Counted from the first letter of the stretch, positions 43,500-54,375 are shown. The stretch is DNA of 64,000 nucleotides from Capra hircus (GCF_001704415.2 NC_030814.1:72347121-72411120); one strand, 5' to 3'. Numbers and translations: made by a program. Notes: generated from the letters alone by a model not told the origin.

Positions 43500-44745
43500 T
43501 AAATATCTTTAGCCTTCCCTGTCTTGAAAATAATGTATGTGAAATCACAAGTTTGCTGTACAAGGATAATTTTTTGATAGAGATTAACACAAATAAATAA
43601 CAATGATAATTTTAAGTGTTTTTGGCATTTCCCCTGGATTATTCTCAAGCTTTCCCCAGGCTAGAGTCTCTGGTCTGGTGGTCAAGCATGCCTTGTGCGG
43701 CCAGAATACCCAGAGCCTCCACCCACTATCTGGGTAGCTTCTCCCAGGCATCATTCAAATGTTACTCATTATTACCAGGGTATTGCCAACTGATCCCCAC
43801 ACACAGAAGCAGAGCCCTTCCTGCTCTGTGGCTGAGGGTTGTTTTTGTACTCAAGTGTTTGCGGCCTGTGATGAAAGGTGCCCTAAGATGGTCCCCTAGA
43901 CAGAAGGCAACTTACCACAGCTACCACCTGAGGTCTCCAGAAATTTTTTTTCCTTTCAGAGGCTGTGCTCTTGCAACGCAGAGCCTTTCTCTTTCTTCTT
44001 CTGAGGTCGGTTATTGCTTTTAGCCCAGAGCCATCGCAAGACTCTGAGAGCAAAGATACAGCAGGAGCCCTAAAATAAATTATAAAGTCCAAAATGGAAT
44101 GCACTTCAAGTGAGCTCTGAGTGAAAAATAGGTAACGCTTTAGAGCTGTTTTCATAAAAGAAACTGCCAGACCAATATATCATTGGGTCTTTTTAACTGT
44201 GGCATCTGAATAGATTTAATTCTGATTTTTGACATGACTAGTGCAACTCATACATTTGAGCAGCCGTACCATCTCTGGGCCAACAGTAATTAACTGACCG
44301 TTTCTTTTCTATCTGGGAGCAGATATCCACTTCTTTGGCAAATATTAACAAAGACCTACAGAAGTTTGGTTTTCTACCAGGCACTGGGTTTCTGATGGTG
44401 AGCCCCACTGTCGTCCACAGGGAGGTCAAGGTGAAGTCATCCCGGGAGGTTTCTGGGAGAAACTTTGAGATACTACAGGGTGCAGATTTGAAGACTTCTG
44501 GCCTGGAGTTTCCTGGAAATTTCTGATGGACCACAGGGCTCCGTGCTCTGTGCTGAACTTTTCAGAACCGTTTTCTCCCCTGGTGAGCTTCCTGGCCATG
44601 CGGTCAGTGGAGCTCCAGCCCCCTCAGGGGATGGACAGGCACAGCCTTACCACCAGGAATTTCCGATCCATGTGAATGTGAGTTAACCGAGTTCTGTGCA
44701 TGACTACACCATCCCTCCTTTTCTGGATGTGTAAGTCTGGTGCAT
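43500..44745. other. No gene recognised
   Basis: About 1.2 kb of single-copy DNA. The 135-codon plus-strand frame at 43616-44023 has no recognisable domain, is overlapped by a minus-strand frame, and has no splice context. Confidence 0.45.
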
Positions 44746-44747
44746 GT

Positions 44748-44877
44748 GTGCCTGCTCAGTTGCTCATTTGTGTCTGACTCTTTGCGACCCCATGGACTGC
44801 AACCCTCCAGACTCCTCTGTCTATGAGATTCTTCAAGCAAGAATGCTGGAGTGGGTTGTCATTTCCTCCTGCAGGGT
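44748..44877 (-). repeat. Bov-tA body fragment, antisense
   Basis: CCTGCTCAGTTGCTCATTTG then GACTCTTTGCGACCCCATGG. It ends after GGAGTGGGTTGTCATTTCCT, so the tRNA-like head is absent. Confidence 0.9.
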
Positions 44878-44879
44878 AC

Positions 44880-45841
44880 AGACACTAAAGTTCAGAAATG
44901 AGCATTGGCCCCAAAGGGAGCCCACTTGTTTCCCTAGATGCATGGGGCAGGGTTTCAGCCCCTGACAGGGTGCCACATCTTACAGAGGCAGGTCGGCTCT
45001 GTGGGTGACTGCAGACGTGTTCCCATGTGGCCTGGGGCAGGAGATGTCTTTCTGCGTCTGCTCCCCCTCAATGTGTCCCACACTCCATTTTGAGGGGATG
45101 GCCACAGTCACAGAATGGGCTATAACACCTGGGGCTCAGACAAGCGTCATTCCTATCCAGAGCACTGATGGGAGATGAACTGACTGCTGGCCATGCATGA
45201 CCATCAGCAACTACAAGACCACTCAGGGTAATTCAGCTGCCATTTGGCCACCTGGTAGTCCTCCTGAAGGAAAACAGAAAAGGAGGGGATGCCAGGATGA
45301 GAGGAACACACATGTGGCTCCTGCAGCATGGGATCTCACCCACTCCCATCTCCCCTCTCCCCTAGCCTCAGCCAGCACTAAACTCTATACCCAGCAACAT
45401 CTTCCTCCACCATACCTGAGCCAGTGGCTTTGAGCCTCTGCAGCCTGCATGTCTGGTTCTGCAGCAAGTGACTCATGCTTGGCTGTGGAGGCTGAGAGAG
45501 GAAAGACTCCCTCAGGGCAAGGAGAAGAGATCCGGGTAGTGCAGAGGTGGGTGAGTGGGAGGTAAACACACTGATCAAAACTTCAATGTGTGTGAGCTCA
45601 TTCACTGAGCAACGTGCCAGGGTCCCACCAATGACTCAGGGATGAGTGCACCGCTCCAAGGAGAACCAAGGTCTACCAGGAAGTTCCAGAGAGGGGAAGC
45701 CCCTTGGCAGGGGCTCTTCCAACCCTGGCTGTGAAGGCCGCCTCCACAGGAGTCTGGCTGGGAGCCAGAGCCAGTGACCGAGCAAGTCATTTGTGAAATC
45801 CTCTCCCCTCTGGGTCTGGAGGTGGTCTCCCCTTACACCAG
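44880..45841. other. No gene recognised
   Basis: GC-balanced single-copy sequence. Overlapping frames on opposite strands at 45602-45992 reflect GC richness. The last 50 bases are pyrimidine-rich and lead into the exon candidate at 45842. Confidence 0.4.
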
Positions 45842-45995
45842 GTCTGGCGCCCTGGCTCAACAGAAACTTGAAACCTGGGACGGCATCAGGAGGGTGCCGA
45901 GGCCCATGCACGTCAAAGGGAATTATTGGATGGCTGTCAGGGCCTCCCCAAGTCAGGAGGAGGCAGGGGGAACCAGGCCTGGGGGTGAGCAAAAG
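45842..45995 (+). other. Candidate exon (154 bp), unrecognised
   Basis: Seen: GTCTCCCCTTACACCAG ends at 45841 and AAAAG|GTGAGA follows. CpG is locally enriched. After one leading base the frame is open for 51 codons and reads SGALAQQKLETWDGIRRVPR then PMHVKGNYWMAVRAS, ending on a codon boundary. A second frame is also open, and a third has a stop. The same frame stays open upstream to 45774. I recognise no family. It could be a real exon, part of a non-coding transcript, or chance. Confidence 0.22.
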
Positions 45996-46689
45996 GTGAG
46001 ATGAGAGGCAGGAAACCCAGCAGACAATGTGAAATCTTGTCAGGGCTATGTCTTGGCTGCCAAAAGTGCCAGAGCCACAAAAGAGGCAGGACAGGCCCTC
46101 CTGTTGTCCTCATGATCCCCAAGACGCTTGATCCAGAGTCCGGGTCCCAGGAGCAGACATCCGATGGGAAAGCTGCGTCTGGAGTTGGGGAGGGGACCCT
46201 GGTACCTCTGCTTCTGCCATGTGAGGAGAGCGCCTGAGTTACCCAGACACAGAGGGGAATCTGGGATGATAGCCATGAAGAGGGTGGATTCTGAGCCTCC
46301 AAGAAGAGACAAATGGTCCCCACAGGCAGAAGGCTGCTTTCCCATCTCTTGTGTTTTCTTTGCTCTGCTCCCAGTTTCCCTTTCCTGCATGTGGGTTGTA
46401 GCACGCAAACTGGGTTCCCAAAAGCCCCGCCTAATTTGCCAGCTGCAGTGGAGAGGAGAGAAGAGGATGAAGAGAGAGACTCCACGCCCTGGGCTGTGGG
46501 ACGGTGGCCCTTCCCATGTCCAGCACCCTGGGAGGACTTGTGAGGTTTGACTGGGCAGTGATGGTTCATTCCTCTCGCATGAGCTTCAAGGGTGAGCAGC
46601 GTCGGGACCCCAGCCAATCAGTTCATTCCATATACCAGGCATGGTGGTTGGCCTGCAAAAGGATATCTCGTCCTTAAAAAGAGGGGGGC
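45996..46689. other. No gene recognised
   Basis: GC-rich single-copy DNA. The longest non-transposon frame of this half of the window, 226 codons on the minus strand (45937-46617), lies here. It has no domain, is proline/serine-rich from composition, and overlaps frames on the other strand. Confidence 0.4.
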
Positions 46690-47010
46690 GGATATTTGGT
46701 CTAATTCTAGCCAATGACATTTAAGACCAACTAGATCTTCCTTCTGAAGTGTCCCCAAAAGTATGGGAACATAAGGTACAACAGCCATCTTGCTGCCACA
46801 GAGGGCCCCAGGGAGAGCAGGAGATTGAAGCCAGACCCCGAGTAGAGAGAGAGAGAAACTGGGTCCTCAAAGCCCTATTGAGTCCTTGATCCAGCTATAC
46901 CTGAAGCCCGCAGCCCAACAGTACAGTTATGAGAGCCAAAACGTTTCTTTTTTTTTGCATAAACCAGATTGGGTTGGGTTTTCTACCCATCACAAGCAAC
47001 AGTTGACCTC
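46690..47010 (+). repeat. Unassigned ancient repeat (third copy)
   Basis: CTAGCCAATGACATTTAAGA, ACAGCCATCTTGCTGCCACA, GATCCAGCTATACCTGAAGC and GATTGGGTTGGGTTTTCTAC show the same end blocks as 8826-9275 and 9840-10130. This copy includes more 5' sequence, ahead of the GATCCAGC block. Confidence 0.45.
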
Positions 47011-48645
47011 AGCAAGACAGAGGAGTGAAATGAATCAGGGAGATATGTTCTCAGTGCTCCTGAAGCCTCAAGCGAGAGGCAGGAGTGTTCATGTGCACAA
47101 AAAATTTTTTTTAATTTCTGCCTTACTCATCTGTGCTAAAGTAACCTAGGGTAGGATTTCGTTCTGCATAAGCCAGGGGTTTAGAGCAAGAAGTCTTATC
47201 TCAGGAGATCCCCATGATCATAGGGACAGAATTGCTAACTACTTCTCAAGGCGGGTGTGAAATTTGGGAAGAGGGGTCCCAGCCAGAGAGTTTTGTCCCT
47301 GGCTGCTCATCCCCCACTTGAAGACCTTCCTTCTGCAGCTTTTCTGTTTTCTTTTAATAAGGGACCTGATTCTTTCCTCCAGTGTGTAATCTCATATTTT
47401 AAATGCAGCTTGACTCAGCTTTCAAAATCAACAGATAATACTATAAATACCTGGTATTTGTGCAGCTCTGTCACTGCAGATCCTCGCCCTCCCTCCACCC
47501 CGCCCCTTCCCAAGTCCCACCCGCCTCCTCAGCGGCAGGGCAGAGCCGTCATCTTCTTTCTAGGCTGGCAACCTGCTCTCCCTCCGCAGCCTCCGGCTAC
47601 TGTCCACTCACCCTGATGGGTCGGAACCATGGCAAGGGCAACCCAACACTGCTCTCCGAATCGCTTGAGCTGGGTCGTCTGCTCTGGTGTCCACACAGCC
47701 CTCTGCTCTCCGCCTTCTACCTCCTTGCCCACCTCTGGAGCCAGTTCACGCCCCAAATACCAGCTTCTTGTTTCTGCAGACGGTGTGCTGCCATCCTCCC
47801 TGCATACCGCGTCATGGCCTGATGGTCCAGCCTTCCACCTTCTCATGTCTCCAGCCCTTGGTCCTGCAGTTTCTCTCTTTAAACCACACCATGGAGAATC
47901 GTAGCATGTCTGCATGAGCTTGCTTCCACTCATGGTACTCGGTGAGTACCGGGCACGCTCAGGTGGGAGGGCTCCTGGTCCACGGTGGGTGTTGGAAGAA
48001 TTAGTTTTACGGAATGTTGCCTTCTATCCAGGTCATTGCCCCTTCCACAAGCCCCATTCCTGTGCACACACACGCTGTTCATTCACAATTCTGCACACCC
48101 ACACCCGCAGGTGTCTCCTTGCAGACACAACCGTGTGCTCTCTACCTGCCTCGATACACACACACTCCCGCTCTTTCCCTTCTTGCAGATGTGCCTTAAC
48201 ACTGGGCTTGAGGAGACTTCATCTTCATTAAGAGTAGGTAGTTCCTACCCTTAGGTGGGTGAACTGGGGTGATCAAGGGCAGGCTACTCAGCAGTGCAAA
48301 AGAACTTACTTTGGCATATCCTACCAGCAACGTTCAAGTCCAGAGAGAGGCAGGAAATAGAGAGGGGAAAGATCCAGGAGAGTAACAAGAGCGGGTCACA
48401 ACCATGGATGAACCACTGATCCACCTCACCGTTCACCCAGCTCCTGGCCCCAGGGTCTGCAGAGCCCCTGACAATTTAATTCACTTCCCAGGCACTTTGT
48501 AAACACACTTGCAATGTTGGGAAACTGTTGATCAATGTTTATTTCCCTACTTTCACACTTTATATCCTGAGTTTGAATGAGAAAATTATTATATGTAATA
48601 ATGTTTACTATTTAGTTATTAGGTATATGCCCTTGTTGGATACTG
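47011..48645. other. No gene recognised
   Basis: About 1.6 kb of mixed single-copy DNA. Overlapping short frames at 47257-47933 occur on both strands. CACACA- and CTCC-rich patches are at 47480-47530 and 48055-48180. The cause of the pyrimidine-rich sense (old L2 or unique sequence) could not be settled. Confidence 0.4.
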
Positions 48646-48649
48646 CACT

Positions 48650-48838
48650 GAAATGCCACAGGCAGCATTCATTTAAATCGGCACAACTGTCTGGGTAGAT
48701 TTTATGTCATGTACCATAACCCCCTAGTCTACAGATGAGGATACTGAGGCTGGGACTTGCCCAAGGTCATGGTGAAGGTCGCAGAATGGCAGCTTGAGCT
48801 CAAGTCTGCTGACAATTCAGTTCTAACCTCAACCACCA
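48650..48838 (-). repeat. MIR SINE, antisense
   Basis: GTCTACAGATGAGGATACTG, AGGCTGGGACTTGCCCAAGG, TCATGGTGAAGGTCGCAGAA and TTGAGCTCAAGTCTGCTGAC are in antisense MIR order. Confidence 0.78.
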
Positions 48839-48984
48839 AGGTGTAATACCTGATGCTTTGTAACTTCCTGTCAGATATGAAAATCTCCAATTATTTTGCC
48901 AGAGCAGGTGGCTACAAAATAACTTAGCTGTTCTCCGAGTGAATAAAATTATCTCCTATGTATGTGTTAATACTCTGTTGTTCT

Positions 48985-49118
48985 GAGCCTTTCTTTTAGC
49001 CCACTAAATGTGAGCTTCCTGTGGCTAGAAATATATCTGATTCATCCTTCCATCTAGGGATCCTTCCATCCATAACATCACTTGGCACATAGGAGTTGCC
49101 CAGTCAATGTCCAAAGGA
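48985..49118 (+). repeat. L2 LINE 3' tail, sense
   Basis: GCCCACTAAATGTGAGCTTC is the 'ctagaatgtaagctc' block. CACTTGGCACATAGGAGTTG and a TCAATGTCCAAAGGAAATGA tail follow in L2 order. Confidence 0.65.
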
Positions 49119-49261
49119 AATGAAATAAAATCAAATTCAGGTTTTTGCTCTAGATGTTGTCCCAGAGAAGCTCTCCCTTGAGTCTGTGTTTCTCGCATCT
49201 ATCTTACACCAACACACATGCGCTTCCTACTCACTGAAGTGAATAGGCACACTTGACAATA

Positions 49262-49432
49262 TGATGTAAAGGGGAAGAGAGTGCACTCTGGACACGACCC
49301 TGGGTTTGAGTCATGGCACATTTTCTCCTCTGTAAGCTGGGCTCCCCCTCACTAGCAGCGCTGCCGAGAGCACTGGGCACGATATACGTGAAACACTTGA
49401 CATGGATCCTGGCACTCAGCGGGCACTGGGGA
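49262..49432 (+). repeat. MIR SINE, sense
   Basis: GAGAGTGCACTCTGGACACG, GGGTTTGAGTCATGGCACAT, TCTCCTCTGTAAGCTGGGCT and TCCTGGCACTCAGCGGGCAC are in sense MIR order. Confidence 0.7.
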
Positions 49433-49739
49433 ACAGTGGTTGGTCGGAATCCCTCTCTCGCATGTTTCTGCCATGGCTGCTGTTTCCCTCGGTAGAACAG
49501 AGGCATGCTCCAAGTGCCTAGGACCTGTCAAGATGTTCTCATCTTTTCAACCTGGTTCTACTCAAGTCTCGGCTTTTTGTAATCTCCCAGAGAGGGTGCC
49601 CCACACAGGAGACTGCAGCCTTCTGATCCCGGAAGTGAATTCCTAAACCCACCCCGTCTATCCCTCCATGTGCCCATTTCCAATTAGCTCCTATGCTGGT
49701 CCTCGCACACCCCACCCCTGCCCCCTAGACCTGTGAGAT
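49433..49739. other. No gene recognised
   Basis: Ordinary single-copy sequence. Confidence 0.4.
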
Positions 49740-50070
49740 AGAGCCAGACCATGGAAAACGGAATTCAGTCATACACATGGGAAAAAAAGGTTATGAAAAT
49801 GAAAAGTAAATAAATATGGATGTTGAGGACCTAATTCTGATAAGCGGATTTTCAAAATTAGCCATTTGCAAAGAGTAGATTAAACGCATTTAATGTGGTG
49901 GGTGGAAGGAAGTCGATTAAGAAGCACAGCAAACCCCGTTTCAGCAGATTCCAGGGAGAAGGCATCTCAGGCCCCCTTTGCAGTGAGCTTGTTTGCCGGG
50001 ATAAACGCTGAATGCCTTTTAAGAGCACTAATTTGCCATTGTCGTGCTGGTAAACAGGCCTCCTGGAAGG
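49740..50070. promoter_or_regulatory. Candidate conserved non-coding element (strongest of its kind here)
   Basis: A repeat-free, AT-balanced 330-bp block flanked by GC-rich DNA. It is dense in words such as AATTCTGATAAGCGGATTTT (GATA-like), GATTAAACGCATTTAATGTG, TTGCCGGGATAAACGCTGAA and AGAGCACTAATTTGCCATTG. The mix of homeobox-type ATTA cores, preserved CpGs and lack of repeats is what developmental enhancers usually look like. Conservation was not measured. Confidence 0.3.
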
Positions 50071-50859
50071 GGCCACTGTGCCTTCTGTACACAAGGCGGA
50101 CAGGCAGGACAGGGAGGGGACTGCTAGGGGCCAGCTCCAGGGGTGTGAGGGGCCCTCTCCATCTGTGGGGATGCAGGAACATGCCAAGGACAAAGGAAAG
50201 ACACTGGCTTCCCCATCACCTTCCCCAACCCTCCCCCCCCAAGTCCTCTGCACTGAGAATTCTGATCCCAGAATACCTTGCAGCTCCTTCCATGGCAACA
50301 GTCGCCCTCCCTCCCCGTGCTGCCTCTGCCTCCTTCCTTCCTGCTCCTTCTCCCCGCAGCCCACTCCCGTCCCCAGAGCCAGGCCCCCAGAGGGGGGTTG
50401 GCACACCCCTCAGGCAGATGGCCAGTCCATCTATCCTACAAGGAGGGGCGACCAGGCTTTCACCAGCACAGACACCAAGCCGTACCGAGGCCAGAACCCC
50501 AAAATGACCAGGCTCTGTTCTTCCCCGGGGTACCACATGGATTCAAGGATCTCTGAAAAAAGCTGCTCTTAAAAGCTCTGGCTGGATGTAAGGTTTGAGA
50601 AAACAGAGGAGAGGAGGGATATTCTCTACTGTCAGTCCATGGCAGGAAAGCAGGGAGAAGCCAGTGATCCAAACATACACATCCTGATGTCTTCTAACGG
50701 GCTCCCAGGGCCCGGACTTGGGAACAGTTTTAACTCCCTTATAGGATCTGAGGCCACAAGCTGCCATATGGGCTGTCACAGAGTACGGGCACAGAGAGCA
50801 CCCCTCTAGCACTGTGCTGGCTGGAGCTGCCCTTACCCCATTCACGCCTCCTGGCAGGA
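50071..50859. other. No gene recognised
   Basis: GC-rich, pyrimidine-biased single-copy DNA. The 204-codon plus-strand frame (49893-50507) is overlapped by a 182-codon minus-strand frame (49858-50406) and another plus frame (50078-50572), so composition, not coding, explains the length. Confidence 0.45.
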
Positions 50860-51188
50860 GTGAGGTTCCCACAGCACTTGGAATGAACTCGTGGACCCTG
50901 CAAGGTCTGCCTGCTGCAGCCCTCTCTAACCCCTCCCCCACTGCCCCTCCCTCAGATGCTCCTGCCCCATCAGCCATCTTTGTTGCCTTGCCTCGCCATG
51001 CCCATTCCTGCCCTCTGGCCTTTGCAATTGCCGTGCTCTCTGCCTGGAAGGCTCAGCCACCATTTATACCAGGCCAGTAACTTGGGATTCAGGTCTCCAC
51101 ACAAATGCTGGGCTTCCAGACTGTCCCTCTTTATCAGCACCCCCTTTTTCTTGCCTTCACAAAGGTTATCGGTATTTTCAGTCACTTA
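50860..51188 (+). repeat. L2 LINE 3' portion, sense
   Basis: TCTGGCCTTTGCAATTGCCG, TGCTCTCTGCCTGGAAGGCT, GATTCAGGTCTCCACACAAA and CAGACTGTCCCTCTTTATCA match the L2 blocks upstream of the tail. The terminal part is missing. Confidence 0.75.
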
Positions 51189-51204
51189 GTTTCATTGATT
51201 TATT

Positions 51205-51325
51205 TGTAAGCTGATCACCTACATCCTTACTGTGTGCAAACAGTGGCTTGCCTGTCTGGGAGAGCTCTGAGCCCGCACTGAGAATGGACTTGCCCGGGAT
51301 CACACAGCCAGAAGTGCCGACAAGG
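51205..51325 (-). repeat. MIR-like fragment, antisense (weak)
   Basis: CACCTACATCCTTACTGTGT and ATGGACTTGCCCGGGATCAC, then ACAGCCAGAAGTGCCGAC, fit an antisense MIR with a deleted middle. Confidence 0.5.
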
Positions 51326-51529
51326 GGACTGGAAGGTTCGTGTGTGTCTGGCTCAGAACCATTCCCACTCCTGACACATCCCACCCCCAGGACCTGTGGA
51401 TAGGGACAAGCCAGGGACAGGCTCTCATCTGTGATGGCGCCCATCTGAGTTGCTCTCGGGAAGCCACAAGGCAAGATGCCGTCCATCCCTTTGGAAGCAG
51501 GGCTTGGGGAGGCTGAAGAGAAGGTGGGT

Positions 51530-51650
51530 TCTGCTTCGCTGCCATTTCACAGATGGGGCAACTGGAGCAGGGGTGTGAACTGCTTGGCCAAATCCCCACG
51601 GCTTGTAAGTGGCAAAGACGGGGCTCAAACCCAGGCAGTCTAGGGTGGGG
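51530..51650 (-). repeat. MIR SINE fragment, antisense
   Basis: CCATTTCACAGATGGGGCAA, GAACTGCTTGGCCAAATCCC, TTGTAAGTGGCAAAGACGGG and CTCAAACCCAGGCAGTCTAG are in antisense MIR order. Confidence 0.78.
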
Positions 51651-51704
51651 AGGAGGGAGTTAAGAGGGGGTCCTGAACCCAGAAGCATGGCATTTCAGTC
51701 TAGG

Positions 51705-51890
51705 CTAGTGGGTGACTCTCAAATATTTTGAATGAAGACCATCTCTGGAGCGGTCGCTTGAAAGGTCAGTTTGATAGCACTGCCCCAGTGATTCTCGCTC
51801 GGCAGGACTGAGGTGGAGCCCTGGAACCTGCATGTTCAACAAGCACCCCCAGGTAGCTGATGCAGGCAGCACAGGGACCTCCACCCTTTG
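51705..51890 (+). repeat. MER5A-type hAT-Charlie DNA transposon fragment
   Basis: GGTGACTCTCAAATATTTTG begins the element. GACTGAGGTGGAGCCCTGGA, ACCTGCATGTTCAACAAGCA and CCCCCAGGTAGCTGATGCAG match the MER5A 3' half in order. The middle is decayed. MER5A is a non-autonomous element, so no transposase is expected. Confidence 0.7.
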
Positions 51891-53225
51891 ATGGGAGCGT
51901 GTCCTGGCCAGAGACTGGAGGAACCACCACTGCGACGATCCCTGCAAAGCTACCATCTCCTCCCCTCTCCCTTGCCTGGTCCCTACCCCCACCCCCGCAT
52001 CCTCTCCAAAGTGAGACTAGGAGGCCTGATTGATGCCAGGGCAGCCTTGCTGCTGTCAGCTGATGGATCTGAAAGTCAGGTGTGTAGCTAGCTTCCTGTG
52101 AGATGCTGGGGGAGTTGGCCAGAGGAAGGGAAGGGAAGGCTCTTGATCCAATCCTTCTCCCTCATTCCAGTGCCTGACCCGACCCCAAGTCCACCTGGGT
52201 GACGTGGGCTCCATCAACAGGGACACGCCCAGGGACAAAGGGGCAACCTGGCATCAAGGGACAGGGCTGTCTCCCTTGGGCTGGGCTCAAGGGAGAGGGG
52301 CCCCTCAGGAGACAGTGTGCTGCCCCAAGGACCCCTGAGGTCTCTGTGAGGAAGGCAACCTCTGGCCCTTTTGCCGCCATGCCCTGTTCCAGCCAAGGTG
52401 GCACGAGGTGGGCCCAGCAGGTGAATGAGCCAGGAAGTTCCATCTTTGCTGTCATGACCCCAGGAAAGAATGCTGTGTTCTGTGTGGTCCCAAGGCTGTT
52501 TCTAGAGAGGGGCCTGTGGTGAGGAGGGCAGTTGTGGATGCAGCCACCTTGCTCTGTCCAGAAGTATAGACACGTGTCTACATGGTACTATATAACTCAT
52601 CTTACTGCCTGGGGGTCACATTTCTCACAAGACCCGAGCTGGGGTATTTGGAACTGAGAAGCAGTAGCCTCGGGCCAGGCTCTAGGTCAAGTGCTGGACA
52701 AGCTTGTCTGCTCTGCCCAAAGTTCTAGAGCAACTGTTTCAAGAACTGTCCCCAACTCACAGATACAGAAATAGAGAGGGCAGCAAGCTGAATGACCTAG
52801 AGCCCAAGTCACACTCCTTCCCACCTCCCGGGCTGGTGAGAGTGAGGACAGGCTTGGGTTCTATGGAAGAACTACGTGCCGGGTCCACATCGGGTGCTGG
52901 CTGGAGCAGCGCTGAGGGTCCGCTGGGACACCTGGTGGTGTGAGCCGCTTGCTTCCACCCCAGATGGCGTGTGGCTTCTGCCTCAGGCTCCCTGAGGCCC
53001 CTGCCTCCTCTGTCCTGGCTGCTCTGGCCTCCTTGGGCCTCCGGGACCCTCTGGACCTGCTCTGGCCACAGCTCTGAAGCATCAATGCCTGGTCTTTGGG
53101 GTTATTAATTATCTTGGCTGTCACCCTGGGTCTCAGAGAGGATTTGTCACAAATCTGACCTGAAGTCTTCTGTAAGCTAAGGAAATCTCTGTCTCCCCAT
53201 GGGGGGAGGCCCGCCTAGTTCAGCA
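51891..53225. other. No gene recognised
   Basis: About 1.3 kb of GC-rich single-copy DNA. Multiple overlapping frames lie on both strands at 52056-52522, without domains or convincing splice boundaries. Confidence 0.45.
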
Positions 53226-53229
53226 GAAA

Positions 53230-53362
53230 GACCCAAACGGGAGCTCAAGCCCATCCCAGACAGAACCAATCCTCTCTCTCGGCCTCAGTTTCTTTCTTTG
53301 TTAGAAACAACAACAAAGGATGATGCTTTCTGCCTGCCTCACAGAGGATCCTCGAGGTAACT
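53230..53362 (+). repeat. MIR SINE fragment, sense
   Basis: TCTCTCTCGGCCTCAGTTTC, TTTCTTTGTTAGAAAC and TGCCTGCCTCACAGAGGATC follow the sense MIR core. Confidence 0.65.
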
Positions 53363-53464
53363 TAGCTGGGGAAGTGGGGCGTTGCACATGGGAGCGCCCA
53401 GAGCCTCCCAGGCCACGAAGTTCTCCACCTCCCGTAGACGTGGACTCAGCTCCCGCCCCCTCTT

Positions 53465-53645
53465 GAACCCTTTCTCTCCTAATGACTGATATTTCAAAAT
53501 TAGTCTGTGGTTCTGAACAAGAACAAAAATCATTCGAATTTATCATCAGGGACTTGCTTTCATCTATATTTGCCAATTCCTGGCCTCAGGTCTCCACAGC
53601 TCATTATTTGTGTTTTTCCTTTGTTGCTGACGAGCTGTTTCCTGA
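53465..53645. promoter_or_regulatory. Candidate conserved non-coding element
   Basis: A repeat-free AT-balanced block (ACTGATATTTCAAAATTAGT near 53483; CGAATTTATCATCAGGGACT near 53535; GCTCATTATTTGTGTTTTTC near 53599) that contrasts with GC-rich surroundings. Its regulatory nature is inferred from composition only. Confidence 0.22.
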
Positions 53646-53789
53646 ATCCAGTTGCCCGTGTTCGAAGCAAGCTTGGGCCTCCCACACGGTGCTCAAACTG
53701 GCCTTCTCTGGCTCACAAGTGAGGCGGGAGGGGAGCTGAGATTCCAGATGGCTTCAGGAGTCACTGGTGGGATGGAGGAGACAGGGGGA

Positions 53790-53850
53790 GTGGCGAGGGC
53801 GGGGGGAGGAGAGGGGGAGGAGGAGGGGTGCGGGAGGTGGGAGGGAGTGT
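53790..53850 (+). repeat. GA/G-rich low-complexity tract
   Basis: Purine-only stretches such as GGGGGGAGGAGAGGGGGAGG, with many G runs. It has potential for a G-quadruplex or for triplex-type H-DNA. Confidence 0.85.
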
Positions 53851-54228
53851 TTGAGAACTGAGGTAAACAAATTTGAGGCCAATTACCCGTGGCAACCTTG
53901 CCTCCCAAGGAGGGGAGATGGCTGGAAAAATAAGAAGATAATATCGACCCAACCACAAGATGGTGAAAGCTGGTACTCAGCTGGGAACTTGCTGCCACCC
54001 CTCCCCCAACTCTGGGGGAATGGGGGCAAGGGGTGAGAGAAAATTCCACAATCCAACAGGACAGGGAGGTTGGCAGGACAGACTGTGAAGCTAACAAGTA
54101 CGAAAAAAAAAAAAAACCAGTCAGCAGGAAGTCTGTGAGGAGGCAAGAGGAGAGAGAGACGGAAAGTGAGAGCCACCGCCTCGAGCAGAGATGCTGTCCA
54201 CCCCTCGCTGGCCACCCCGTGCCCCTAC
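53851..54228. other. No gene recognised; A14 tract
   Basis: Includes an A14 run at about 54103-54116. On the minus strand this is the sequence just downstream of the exon candidate at 54229-54375, that is, its putative following intron. Confidence 0.4.
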
Positions 54229-54375
54229 CTGCAGCACCTGCTGGGTAATGAGGGCCCAGGTCTGTTCCAGACGCATGGCGCTCCCTTCCTGTGAGAACAT
54301 CTTTTTTGTCCTTGAGCGGGTGGTGATAGATGGAGAAACCGGCTCCGAGTAGGGAGGTAAGCAGCCAAGGGTCAC
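54229..54375 (-). CDS. Candidate internal coding exon (49 codons), unrecognised
   Basis: Seen on the minus strand: acceptor TTATGACATTAATTCTCCAG before 54375 and donor CTGCAG|GTAGGG after 54229. The 147 bp are a whole number of codons, open throughout, with at least six CpGs. The reading is VTLGCLPPYSEPVSPSITTR, then SRTKKMFSQEGSA and MRLEQTWALITQQVLQ. The C-terminal part looks like an amphipathic helix. The sequence feels protein-like, but I cannot name a family and found no partner exons. An internal acceptor (GTTCTCACAG) could give a shorter form. The AT-rich block beside it (54376-54520) could be conserved intron. It may be a real exon of an unidentified minus-strand gene, or chance. Confidence 0.35.

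Noticed and set aside
45937..46617. 226-codon minus-strand open frame as a gene
   Set aside because: No domain, composition-driven serine/proline/leucine mix, overlapping open frames on the opposite strand, and no splice or promoter context.
49858..50572. Three long overlapping frames (204, 182 and 164 codons)
   Set aside because: They overlap on both strands, which is the signature of low stop-codon density in GC-rich DNA, and part of the span is an AT-balanced candidate enhancer.
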